DNA of 64,000 nucleotides from contig WTPW01000087.1 in NCBI GenBank assembly GCA_009809945.1, positions 496,398-560,397 on the forward strand, in the 5' to 3' direction. Below are positions 46,166 to 56,672 of this stretch, one piece after another. Numbering within the stretch: the first letter of the stretch is position 1; each line of letters opens with the position of its first letter. The translations under genes and the position numbers were made by a program. Origin of the DNA: Gigaspora margarita (taxonomy: Eukaryota; Glomeromycota; Glomeromycetes; Diversisporales; Gigasporaceae). The notes beneath the pieces are model-generated. The model had not been told where the DNA came from and made no database searches. It worked only from the letters and a program-made list of their open reading frames with translations.

Positions 46166-47090
46166 TATAGTACAAAAGAGAGAAAAGCTTTAGTTCTAAT
46201 AAAAAAAGTTTAATAAACCAAAAAAAATATACCAATAAACTGTGATTCTACAAACAATACCCCAATAGTAATAACAAAGCTCACAAGTTCACTTGTTCCA
46301 ACTAGCAAATTTTGTGTCTAAAAATCCTGATCTTAAGGTCTCACTTACTTTTTTTAGCTCAAGTTATAATCAGGGATTAATTAGAATGATCGAAAGTAGA
46401 GGTTTTACTATATCATTTCGAATATCGTTTGGTAACAAGTGAAGTAAAATCTTGTGAAACCTTTGATAAAAAATGATGTAAAAAAATATGACAGGCCAAT
46501 CAAATTTCACTAAATTTTGTAGATCATTCTAGATCTTTGATTTCAAATGATCTTCAATTTGGAATATGCCCTAACTGTATTGTGAAACAGTTGCATCTGG
46601 GAAGTATTGGTATCAGAAATGTGATTGTTGAAGAATTGGTTATCTGATCTGAAAAGTGTATAAAGCTAGTTGGTTTATGTTAAATTAAGTATAAAACAGA
46701 TTTTCTTATATTTTATATATAAACTTAGTTTTAAAATTTTGATATAGTTTCAGAATTTTGATAGTGTTGAAGTTTCAGTTTCAGTTATTAGCCCAAAGTA
46801 GTTTCGAGCAGCATCATTAACTATGGTCCAGATTCATGATGCAGGGTGATTGATGGATAAGTTTAAAATATTAATAGCATGTTGATGCATTTAAAAGTTC
46901 AGCAATTATGTTGTATTGAATAAGAGATAATGTTTAAGTTTGAGTAAGTATTAGTTACAAAAAGTAGTTATTTAAGAAGAGTAAAGTTGGGAAAATGCAA
47001 GTTTAGCCTTGTTGTTAAGTACCTGCTCACCCACCTTGAGGTGGAATTCTTTGTGAATATAGTAGTAGAGATGATGATCAGTGAATTTTC
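46166..47090. other. Unassigned part of the 10.75-kb element
   Basis: AT-rich, no ORF. TTGGTATCAGAAATGTGATTG near 46,600 echoes the purine-rich arm at 40,291-40,690. Confidence 0.4.
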
Positions 47091-47538
47091 TTAATCAATC
47101 ATATAATCGATCATTTATAAAATGTTCAAAGTTAAATCGATTGAATTCCAATTAATTAAAAATTATTGATCAATCAAAATCAACCAATAATTTGCACAAT
47201 TATATGACCGATCATATGATCGATTATTATCATTATATACTTTTTTTTTATATATATCTCTGATAAGATATATAAATTTTGCTTACTAGTATCTAGTGTA
47301 GACAATTACAATATGAAACAATATTCTTAAACTATTTCATACACAAACTTTATGAAATCGATTATATCAATTAATTAAACTTTATGATCGATCATAGCCT
47401 TTTGATCAATTATAATTGATCAAATAGCTATAATTGATTATTGGGTTTGATCGATTATGATCGAACAACAAATTTCATGATCAAATATGACCAATTTGAT
47501 CAAGCAATCAGTCATACTATGATCAATTTCAATCTCTA
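47090..47538. repeat. Subterminal TGATCGAT cluster, right end
   Basis: Dense CAATCATATAATCGATC, TATGATCGAT and TTGATCAATTATAATTGATC motifs mirror 36,800-36,990 at the left end. Clustered short palindromes next to TIRs are typical transposase-binding zones in hAT elements (family knowledge). Confidence 0.65.
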
Positions 47539-47546
47539 AATAATAG

Positions 47547-48790
47547 GATATAATAAGCAGAAGTGGATCTGAAATAAAGGAAATTGAAGAGAAGGCAATC
47601 ATAAAAATACTAGGCTATTGGTTTATATTAAAGAAAAATCATAGAGTAATCTACAAAGAAATTATGAAGGAAGCAGAATACGCAATAGAAAAAATGAGAA
47701 AAGCAAAATTATAGCAAAACAAGTAATATACATAATAAACATGATACTGCTAACTAGATTAGCCTACCAAATTCAAAACACACTTAGACATAAAGCATAG
47801 TGTAATGCAATAACAAACAAATATATAGCAATAGTTAAGCAAAAAGAGAATATGGCAAGATCGGTGCCAAACTCGACTTTCTGGCATAATCAAATATATG
47901 AGCTGAGAACTGTATAGGACATACAATTACAGCAGCATACATCAATAATAGCAGGATTGCTAAACTACCAGAATCTCAATAAATTATCAATAAAAATCTG
48001 ACTACAACTGATACAAAATTCAGCAGACTCAAATATACTAGTGCTTAAATATAAATACTTGATGAATGGCTCAAGCGAACATAGCACTACAACAGTCAAA
48101 ATTCTAAAGGTACTAGGGGATTTAGAAATATCATTTCAAAGGAACCCCAAAACAATCTGGCTGATACTGAAAAGAATAAATAGTATGTCAGTAAATATAA
48201 GATAATAGGCATGTACAAAATTAAAGATAGATGACAAAGAGGAGGTTATTGTACTAGAACAACTAGTGAGCCAAGACTTCACAAAATATTTGGAATAGAC
48301 TAAGATACCTCAAATAACAAGAAAAATACTAAGAAATCAAAAACCAAGATGGCATGAGGTAATTAAAACAGAAGTAATCAAGTGGGCAAATAAAAAGAGA
48401 ATAGAAGAATGACAGTTAGAATTGAGATAGCATTGAGAAGATTAGAAACCAAGAAAGGAAATTGGATCATAACAAATGAGGAATAATAGACAAAGTATCT
48501 AGTGTCAATCCAAAAGCGACTAAAATATACTATTGGAAGATCGTAGAAAATGGAAATTGTATTAAGAGATGCAAAAGATGTAGGCAGAAGAATACAAAAG
48601 AGAAGAATTGTACAATAAAAATGAACAAAGAAATGGAAAATTACAAGTTAGTAGTAGATTGTAAAAAAAAGATTGAGAGCAGAAATTGAAGATATAAAGG
48701 CTCTAATAAAAGCTAAGAAATCCAGGAAGAGAACAGAGAAAAGCAACATTGAGAAACAGATTTATATACCTAGATTACATAGAAATTAGA
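47547..48790 (+). pseudogene. LINE 2 ORF2, RT thumb to Cys knuckle, degraded
   Basis: Resumes as SGSEIKEIEEKAIIKILGYW (the F-L-G-V-W block after RT motif C), then KEIMKEAEYAIEKMRKAK. Further on is VSSVNPKATKIYYWKI, then NGNCIKRCKRCRQKNTKEKN (about 48,550), a C-x3-C-x2-C cluster followed by a further Cys, matching the zinc knuckle between RT and RNase H. Many stops and frame changes. It corresponds to LINE 1 24.4-25.65 kb. Confidence 0.82.
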
Positions 48791-48807
48791 AATTAATTAA
48801 TCAAGAA

Positions 48808-49428
48808 GTGATAAATGAGAAAGGAAGGAAGATCTTAAGTACTATCATGAATAAAATGGATAAAAGAAGAGATCAAAAAGCTGAATTCTGGGTTAAGATA
48901 AGCATAAGTAGCAAAGAAAAAACAAGAGACATTCAATCAACTTGGATTTTACAGAACTCAAATGTAAAAATCAGATATAAATCTTACACTTGGCCTAGTA
49001 GACTGAAAGAAATATTAATAGCTCTTACATGCATTGCGTTGGTAATGCCAGAGAAAAAAGAAATGTCCATCAAAATAAATTTCAAAATAAATGAACTATT
49101 CAAGAAAATTAAACAAGAAAAACAGTATGTAGTATAATAAACAAATGAAAAACTGGGTGAAGTGGAATTTACTGCTAACAATAATCACAAGAAAACAGAT
49201 TAGATGAACAATAGGCCAATTAGACAAAAAAGAAGATTTGGGAGATATTAAGGCAGATGAAGAAAAGTTCGATATAGAACATAACAATATAAGGTATAAC
49301 TTATACATGATGTTATATAAGGATCAAGTGATTTCTATCAAACCCAGAAGATTGATAAGACATATACAAAATGCGTGGAATCAAGCCTTATAGCAATCAT
49401 AGTGAAGGACATCACAAAATATTTCAAG
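48808..49428 (+). pseudogene. LINE 2 ORF2, RNase H region, degraded
   Basis: SYTWPSRLKEILIALTCIAL (WPSS..AE in active copies) and VMPEKKEMSIKINFKINELF (the I-x-T-D-S strand with Asp lost) place this as RNase H. The first Asp strand is also changed (FWVKISISS). Downstream LDKKEDLGDIKADEEKFDIE, then MMLYKDQVISIKPRRLIRHI and QNAWNQAL, is the post-RNase H segment. It is cut near 49,428 by the Plavaka-like element; the frame resumes near 56,673. Confidence 0.75.
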
Positions 49429-49434
49429 TAGCTA

Positions 49435-49645
49435 TATATTGATATATAACGCATAATTGTTTTATATCAATTAAAATTAAATATTACACATCGATTAACA
49501 TGTTATAAATTGATATATATCAAAAATCGATTAATAATGAAAATAGGTAAGTAATCAATGTAGATCAAATTATCAATTATCATTGAACTAATCAAAATCA
49601 TTATATATCAATCATTACATTATTAATCGATAATTAGCAACTTTA
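49435..49645 (-). repeat. ATCGAT-rich terminal region, left end of the Plavaka-like element
   Basis: TTGATATATAACGCATAATTG, ACATCGATTAACATG and ATCATTATATATCAATCATT resemble, in reverse, the ATCGAT-rich unit at 1-250 at low identity. Those short units may be non-autonomous relatives, but the match is weak. Confidence 0.45.
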
Positions 49646-49798
49646 ATTTGGATATACGCTTTAAAATGTTAGATATATGCTTTTATTAGAACATAAAACT
49701 GTTCATTAAATATTCATTTGTTTTTTCAAATCTTGCAACTATATGTATGGTTCTATCTATACTATCTATAGATATACAACTGTATTGTTTAATTAATT

Positions 49799-52700
49799 TT
49801 AGTTTAGGACATCCCATAATTCACCAACTTCGTCATACCAACAAACAAGAGCGAGTTCTAATGGATCTTTGTCTTTTGCTTGGTAAAACTTGAGTTCAAC
49901 AGAATCTTATAAATGATCTTTTTTATATGCATTAGTATATATTACTCATGAAGTTAGAGAATATTTCCTAACTTCATCACTTATAGACATTATTATTATT
50001 ATTGTTATTTATTGTTAAAAAGCATTAGAATATGTGTATAAATNAAATAAAATGAAACCAATACTTACTAAGCCATACCAATTTAATTCATTTCCTTGTC
50101 ATTAGGTGCACTTACTGTAATGTTAGAAAATATTAGTTTCCCATGAATGTAGCACAAATTATATCAGTGCTTTCTAAAGATGCAAAAGAAAATATTTCTA
50201 TACGATTATCTTTGTCAAGAGACACAGTTGATTCCACTTCAAAAAAATTATCAAGGCTAGTTAGTAGGTTTTGAAAGCTTTCAGCTTGTAATGGGTCCAA
50301 ATTATTTATATTTTTCTGAAGGAAATATTCCAGTTTTTCAGACCTTAATATTAAAGTCTATAAAAGTTTTCCAAACCCTTTCGTTAGGCGATATTTTTTA
50401 GGGACTTCTTTTTTGGTGAGTTTTTTCCATTTAATCTAATAATAATCGATTATTAGCGATACTTAGGGATTATCTACTAAGCAATATTGGCATTGGACAT
50501 ATGNCCAATGCCAACNCTGANTTACTATATTTAAAATNTACTNNATTCAATATNTGTTTNATATAGTCTTTCTTGTTCAACATTTGATAAGGTATTTTCA
50601 CATAGTCCTTATGAAGTGTTTCATAAGTTTCAGTGGTTATACTATTTATTGACCCATATTTTCTAATTGCAGGTACTATGTGATAGCACCAAGAATGAAG
50701 CTTTGGCAATAGTAGCCCACTTGGTGAATATTGAGAAAATATTTTAATGAATTCTTTGGCCCAATTCACAATTAATTCCTATAATTAATCATTAATAATT
50801 AAACATATGTAAAAAGCTATGTATTTGAAATTTTTGCTAACAAAATTACCCTTTGGGACTATGAATAATATAGTCCCGAAGAGTGATTTTGTTAGCAAAA
50901 ATCTTATTTGATTTATACCTGTTATTGATTTAAAGAATTGTTAGTAAATGATTCTTCTCATAATGCAATATAAATCTGAAGAAATTTGTAATGTACGCAG
51001 CATAACCATTCATTACTAATTCCTGGCTTCCTATAATCTTTATATAGGTTGTCAAGCGCGAAAATTATTACTTTAATTAAATTTTTTAATTTATCTGCTG
51101 TTATGCGTATTATTTTAGATATATTTTTCAATATTTTGAGACCCTTATGTCTAGGAATTAGTATTAATCATTGCTCAAAGATTTGCATTACTTGTCTTTC
51201 ACACTGGTTGTTTAGAAGTCCTTTAGTATAGTCTAGCATATACTTAAAAAGACCAAGATCTAAGGTATGCATTCGATCAGGGACGATAGCCTTGTATATA
51301 TTAAAGTTGCTAAAAACAAAAAAACATTTACTTATAAATAATAATAATAATAATAATGCATTTATTAGTTTACTTATGCTAATAAACCCTAATTAACTTT
51401 AATTTATATCTTATTCCCAAAATGCATTTGGTTCAGAATGAATTGAATAATACTTTCCTTTACCATCCTCTATTACTTTTTTTATATAATTAGGTGTTCT
51501 TGATGGTATATTAGTCAAGTTAATATTTTTCAAGTCATTTCTCGATACTAAATATGAATAACAAGGACTTCTTGATGCAGATGACTGGTAAATGTTAGCC
51601 ATCTTACTGGCCTCAAGCAAATCAGCTAGTAACATTGAAATTCATAGGACAAATAGTATTAAGTTACCACAAATGACAAAATTAAGCTCCAGACCATCAG
51701 CAATGGACTTGAGTAAAATCTTTAAATATTCATGAAAGACTTTTCTTTGTAATTTTTGAAACTCTTTAGAATTTTTTGTTGTAGAATCTTTAGGCTTTAA
51801 GATAGATAGGTATCCGATTAAAGCTTTAGATTCTAGCTTGTTTCACTGGGAATTGGGAGTGTTATCTAGAGTTTGAAACCAGTTTTATTTGATTAAAACT
51901 GATTTTATAATATGAAAAATAAACTGATTTTAAACACTAATTATTTAAGGATAAAAATATGGAATGTCCAGAAGATTTCCCCATATGGTTTAGGGTCATT
52001 GCATCAGAATAAAGGATTATCGATAGTAATTGTTGCCCAAGAAGTAATGATGATTTTTCTCATTTCTACCAGAAGCAATTATATTGCTCTTCAAAGATAC
52101 AGCATTCTATATTATTTTTTATCTCCCTTTTATTTACAAATTTAAGAACTAATTGCTGATTTATACTATCGATCATTAATAAAGACTTTATTGTCTTTAT
52201 TAATNATNGATAGTAAAATGTGTACTTAANGCCTTGAAANGTTATAATAGGAATTTNTTTGAACATCATNTGAGGGATTGTTGAATTATCCAGAAATTCC
52301 TTTCCAAACTTTGTTGTTGGAGAGAGAGGTGAAACATCCAGGTTTGAATGCTTATTGAAAAATTTTATAAAAGCATCACCAACTGAATTAGACAGTTGAT
52401 GTTTACTGATAATTTCCATAAATTCACGATATGCATCATTGGGCCAATCAACTTCATGTGGATATAGAAATTATGAATTGCATCATCGGATGAAGCACCT
52501 TTGTAGCCTTCTGGATCAATTTCGATAGGTATGAAAGAAGACTCAGAATCTGCTGAAAGTTGCTCTGTTTCTATATTAGAAATATCAGAATACGGTGATG
52601 ATGATATGTCTTCGTTCTAACATACAATTATTATATAATATTTTATAACTTATTCATACAATCATTATATAGCGTTTTATAACTTATAATAGTATTTATA

Positions 52701-53068
52701 ACACAACTAACTTTATATGTCATTGAATTTTCATCATAGTTATTTTCTGTTTGCATAGAAGAATCTAACCCAGAATCTAACCCAAAATCTGACATAACTT
52801 CATCCTTATTTAAGTACAATTATTAATTATCATTTTAAAACTTTATTAACAAATTATTACTAATTTACCCATATATTATAGAAGATTCATCTGTATAAGA
52901 ATCATAAATAGAATTATAATTTGGAAGATAATAAATGCTAGCATCCACTTGCTTGTCAAGATTAGTTTGACTTGCCTCATTAATATAAGGATGACTTTGA
53001 GAAATGTGTTGAGATAATGAACTAGATTTTGAAAAATCATGAGGACAATAAGGACATTGCCAACGCAT
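49799..53068 (-). pseudogene. Plavaka-like transposase with N-terminal C2H2 finger
   Basis: Start ATG at 53,068 gives MRWQCPYCPHDFSKSSSLSQ, then HISQSHP, a C-x2-C-x12-H-x4-H zinc finger. Exon 1 runs to about 52,869, where GTAAAT looks like a donor. Acidic exons follow (SDFGLDSGLDSS; NEDISSSPYSDISNIETEQL). Then VDWPNDAYREFMEII, VGDAFIKFFNKHSNLDVSPL and KTIKSLLMIDSI (52,420-52,160); MANIYQSSASRSPCYSYLV (about 51,600); NIYKAIVPDRMHTLDLGLFK (about 51,300); LLLPKLHSWCYHIVPAIRK, then ETYETLHKDYVKIPY (50,700-50,590); and LELALVCWYDEVGELWDVLN before TAA 49,799. This order is that of fungal Plavaka (CACTA-related) transposases. Frameshifts, a TGA near 51,160 and clustered N bases make it a pseudogene or a poorly resolved copy. 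Confidence 0.8.
50830..50902. repeat. Short hairpin, 73 bp, inside the transposase gene
   Basis: ATTTTTGCTAACAAAATTAC ... GGGACTAT pairs with ATAGTCCC ... GATTTTGTTAGCAAAAAT around a 7-bp loop. It lies between coding blocks, so it could be within an intron. Confidence 0.75.
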
Positions 53069-54235
53069 TTTGAAAAAAAATAAAAAAACAGAAAAGTAGA
53101 GAAAAAATGAAGAGAAATAAAGTAAAGAAGCAAAAGAAATAGGAAAAAGAAAGCAAATAAGAGAAAGAGAGGAAAAGCGAATATTAATAGTTAAAAGGTG
53201 AAAAAAATGAAAGAGAACGAAAATACGAAAGCAAAAGAAAGCGAAATAAATGAAAAAAATAAAAAAAAGCAAATAAGAGAGAGAATGAGAAAAAGAGCTA
53301 AAAGCGAATTGAGTGAATAAAATGAATAAAGAGGATAGAGAGATCGAAAGGTAAAAGATGAAACCAAAAATAATAATATTAAGCGAAATCAAGCGAAGGA
53401 AAAAGAGATAAAATGAGAAAATAAAAGGGTGCTAGGATATCAGAACCTAGTCTGAATTCTGTTTCTCAGTTTTAAAGAGAAGGGTAAACGATAAATGATT
53501 AAAAGTAAAAAAAAAAGAATATTGAATTAAAGCAATTATCAATTATAAAGGATCAAAGAAAGAAAGTTCATAAGAATGTATAATATTCAGAGAATTTGCT
53601 TTGTATCTGTTTGTATCTATTTATATCGATTTATATTGATTTAAATCAATTTAACTTTATTTTTCAAACAAATTTCATACATGAGAAAATATTGTAAACA
53701 ACTAGCATCATATTATGCATGATCTAATATGTGCAACATTAAATGAGAGCCACCAAGAAAAACCTGAGCCATCGGGCTTTCAATTATCTTTTGTAATAGA
53801 CATAATCGATTTAATTTATTACCTAATAAATTGAATTGATTATGTCTGTTACAAAATATAATTGAAAGCCCGATAACTCAGGTTTCTTATTAAACTTAGC
53901 CACACGATAAATCTCATTACAAGTATAATGATCAAAACAACAAATAAGTATCTTTCAAATTTATTTCTTTAGTTACATTTTCATCATTCAAATTTTTTCA
54001 ATCGTACGTTTTTTATCATTACGTTTCATTATTTTTTATTTTTTTTTCCTGCTACAATGAGATAAGTATACAAATAAGATAAGTATCTTTTCTTTTCTTC
54101 TGGTACATTTTTCATCATTACATTTTAATTTTTTTTCCCTGCTTATAAAAGCCTTTACAATTATTTAAATACAATGAATTTCTAGAGATTGAAGGTAAAA
54201 ACATTTTTGAAATACTTTTTTGTAATTTTGGAACA
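53069..54235. promoter_or_regulatory. Divergent intergenic region between the two transposon genes
   Basis: About 1.2 kb separates the two start codons. The first 400 bp upstream of the transposase are purine-rich on the plus strand (GAAAAAGAG, AAGCGAAA repeats). The ORF that extends the transposase upstream (to 53,392) is this tract read as Phe/Ser codons. Any promoter role is inferred from the divergent layout only. Confidence 0.4.
53761..53886. mobile_element. Hairpin MITE, about 125 bp
   Basis: AACCTGAGCCATCGGGCTTT at the left pairs with AAAGCCCGATAACTCAGGTT at the right. The arms extend about 60 bp to a 4-bp loop near 53,822. It lies in the divergent intergenic region of the Plavaka-like element. 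Confidence 0.85.
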
Positions 54236-56152
54236 ATGAAAAATACAAAAAACTTACCTTCCACTACTCCTAATATATCACATAATAACAAACTACCTCA
54301 AACTATTCATTCTTAATCAGTTTCTAACTCTAAACAACCATCTCTAAATGTTTGTTCTCAATCAGTTTCTTATGATTCCTCTGATTCCCAACAAATACCT
54401 CATACTTTTCGTTTTCAACTATCTCAACTAGTTTCTAATACACCATATAATTCCAATTATAATCAACAAACATTTACTAATGCTAACTCCAAAAACACCT
54501 TATAATACTTATTGTGATAATTATAATTTATCATCAGAAAGTATTTTAAGCATACAAAGCATTTTCTCCAAAATGAGTAGAAGAAGTCGCCAATAACAAA
54601 CATCTCAACAACACTCTCACCAATCCTCTCATTTACAATCTCATCAACAATCTTATCAACCTTCTCGTTAACCTTCTCAAGCACTTCTATCTTCTCATTA
54701 TGAATCCCAGGATAATGATAGAAATTGTTCCTCACCTCAGCATTCACCTGATCCAGAACATTGAGGAAGATCCTGTGAAAAATTAACCAATCAAGGAAGA
54801 TTATGTGAAAGATCAACCAATCAAGATGCACTACATACTGGTAAAATTTTAATACATGATATATAAGCCTTTTGTTTTTTTTGTTTTTTTTGAATGGAAA
54901 CTTTTTTTTTATTAATGAGAAACTTCTTTTTTTTTTTAATAAAACAAAAAAAAATAAGACCGTCACTACTACTGCTACTGCCAAGTGTTTGGAAGCTCTA
55001 TACACAAAATCAGCAGCTGTACCTATTACTCAAATGGCTCAATGAAAATGTTCAAGAAATAAAAACTGAACTAAAGAAAAAAGAGACGAGCAAGAGAATG
55101 AACTCTCCCCTCAAGTGATGGACATAAGTGAATTTCTTTCTAAATATTTTTTTTTATATTGATATATTCATTGTAAATATTTTTTGTTTTTTTTATTTTT
55201 TATAAAGGGGATATATACTGGCACGGTAAAATATTTATTTCTGTACCATGTTTACCCAAACTAGAGTGTCCTGAAGGAGGCATTAAAGAGTTACCTTGAG
55301 GAGAAACTTCCTAATTTTATGCAAAGTATGAGTTTGAATCAGTTTATGAACTGTTTTCACAGTGAATGGTATAGTGCAGTAAGTTATTAATCGATAATAT
55401 ATATATTTTTTTAATCTTGTTATTTTATTGATCACTAACAATAACAATTAATATCATTGTCATCTTTTCATTATAATATTATTAATTACTATTTAATCAT
55501 TCTAACTTAATAAATTTGCGATAATAGCTCCTCCAAAAAATGAAGAATAATCAAGGTGCAGCATTGCAGAGCATTAGGTTAGCGATGTGGAAAGTTTTTG
55601 GCTCAGAATGGCTGTTCTCTTTGAAAAGCAACGCCAAGGCCTCTATAATTGTAAAATGGAAAGAAAATCCAAAAATAGGCGAGTGTCATCACTTATTGTT
55701 TGAAACAAATAGTGAAAATGTATTCTGGATCTTTGCGATAGCAAGGACTGTATTTTCAGGAATTACAGTTGCCATCCTAACAAGTGAACATTGTGCTTTT
55801 TCACTTGTGGTATGTGACATATTTTTAAATCTGAAATCCAAGAGCATTACATGTGATAAGAAAAATATAAAACATTATATAGAGAATATCTTGTATATAT
55901 TTACCATTTTCTTTATTTCTTTATCATATAATATTTTAAACAATAGTAAGGTTTTAATAAATATAGAATGATTTTAATAATGGTAGTCTGTCGTATAATT
56001 CATCTAAAACAATTATGAATAATGAATCAGAGGTTCAGCACCCCTCTGATTCATAGCAAAATACTCCTGAACCAGAATCTAGAGTATCTTCTCAGGGTCT
56101 TATGCAGGAAGAAATAGATGATTTGTTTGGGCTTGATAATTATGGTGATTAG
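54236..56152 (+). pseudogene. Second gene of the Plavaka-like transposon, unknown function
   Basis: Multi-exon gene on the opposite strand to the transposase. Exon 1 from ATG 54,236 is Ser/Gln/Asn/Pro-rich (NTKNLPSTTPNISHNN; HQSSHLQSHQQSYQPS). A donor GTAAAA at 54,841 and acceptor CCAAG at 54,985 bracket a T-rich intron. Exon 2 gives CLEALYTKSAAVPITQMAQ. After about 55,285 comes FMQSMSLNQFMNCFHSEWY with donor GTAAGT at 55,379 and acceptor AATAG at 55,527. The next exon (from about 55,540) reads NQGAALQSIRLAMWKVFGSE. The C-terminus is acidic (EEIDDLFGLDNYGD) before TAG 56,150. TAA stops at 54,314, 54,594 and 54,669 sit where Gln is expected. I do not know its function; a DNA-binding partner or regulator is possible. 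Confidence 0.6.
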
Positions 56153-56204
56153 TTTAGTTTTAATTAGTCATATTCATTGTATGTAATTTAGCTATATGTA
56201 TTTC

Positions 56205-56225
56205 TTTTAATCAATAAAATTCAAA
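56205..56225 (+). terminator. Candidate polyadenylation signal of the plus-strand gene
   Basis: AATCAATAAAATTC lies about 60 bp after the stop codon at 56,152 in an AT-rich 3' region. Confidence 0.45.
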
Positions 56226-56289
56226 TTGCATTTGTCTGCATTATAAAAAGTAATATTTGATATTAATATTAATTTACTAAATANGAGTA

Positions 56290-56660
56290 ATAAGTATAAA
56301 GTATAATAGTATTGAATAGTATTGATATTGGTACAATTAGAAAAAATCGATTAGAATTATTATTCATTATTAAACGATACTAATCATAATTTTTTAATCT
56401 GATATCTATCGATTATTATTAATTACTATCTTAATCAGTATTGGCACTTGGTATATGTCTATATTTTTTAAAAAATATGGACTATGTCCAAATCTATATG
56501 TCCATGTCTATAAATTACTATGTCCATATTTGTCTATATTATTTTTAATATGTCAAAATGTCCATATTGGCCAATACTGATCTTAATTGATAGTCCTCAT
56601 CAGGGGGATTTAAATCATTACTAACCAATAACTGATAAAAATTGATAGTAATCCCTGTGC
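56290..56660. repeat. TAGTCCTCATCAGGGGG repeat, interrupted
   Basis: ATTAATTACTATC ... TTGATAGTCCTCATCAGGGGG ATTTAAATC matches 44,240-44,310 (ATTACTATTTTTATCAATAG, TCCTCATCAGAGGG, TATTTAAATG). It may be the right terminal region of the Plavaka-like element. Confidence 0.55.
56436..56579. mobile_element. hAT-type MITE, 144 bp
   Basis: Ends CAGTATTGGC and (other strand) CAGTATTGGCC, flanked by an exact 8-bp TSD ATCTTAAT (56,428-56,435 and 56,580-56,587). The core has repeated TATGTCCA/TGTCCATA. It split an ATTACTATCTTAATTGATAG segment that is uninterrupted in the related copy near 44,265. Confidence 0.9.
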
Positions 56661-56672
56661 AAATTTTGGTGA

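Larger units (their letters stand above)
36786..47538. mobile_element. Giant hAT-like foldback element, 10.75 kb
   Basis: Left end TAGAGGTTAAAATCAGTCAA and (other strand) right end TAGAGATTGAAATTGATCAT match apart from transitions over the first 17 bp. Flanks AGTAATAG (36,778-36,785) and AATAATAG (47,539-47,546) form an 8-bp TSD with one transition. Both terminal 200-400 bp are packed with TGATCGAT, ATTGATCAAT and TATGATCGAT. Inside are pyrimidine/purine-rich inverted arms, a diverged repeat field, a 29-bp minisatellite and a mariner-like element. No transposase was found, so it is non-autonomous in its present form. Confidence 0.75.
49429..56672. mobile_element. Plavaka-like two-gene DNA transposon in LINE 2, 7.2 kb
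   Basis: LINE 2 coding text stops at about 49,428 (QNIS) and resumes at about 56,673 (WMERWNKSKEEIE). Between lie two divergent genes, a minus-strand Plavaka-like transposase (49,799-53,068) and a plus-strand companion (54,236-56,152), with about 1.2 kb between them. Both ends are ATCGAT/TGATAG-rich (49,435-49,640 and 56,290-56,660). Exact TIR and TSD were not resolved. It also carries three small hairpin or MITE inserts. Confidence 0.8.

Noticed and set aside
53069..53392. Upstream extension of the transposase ORF as a hydrophobic N-terminus or membrane segments
   Set aside because: The Phe/Ser/Leu-rich text is a purine-rich tract read on the other strand. The C2H2 finger starts right after the ATG at 53,068.
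54463..55005. 180-codon minus-strand ORF
   Set aside because: It lies antisense to the Ser/Gln-rich exon and T-rich intron of the plus-strand transposon gene and has no motif.
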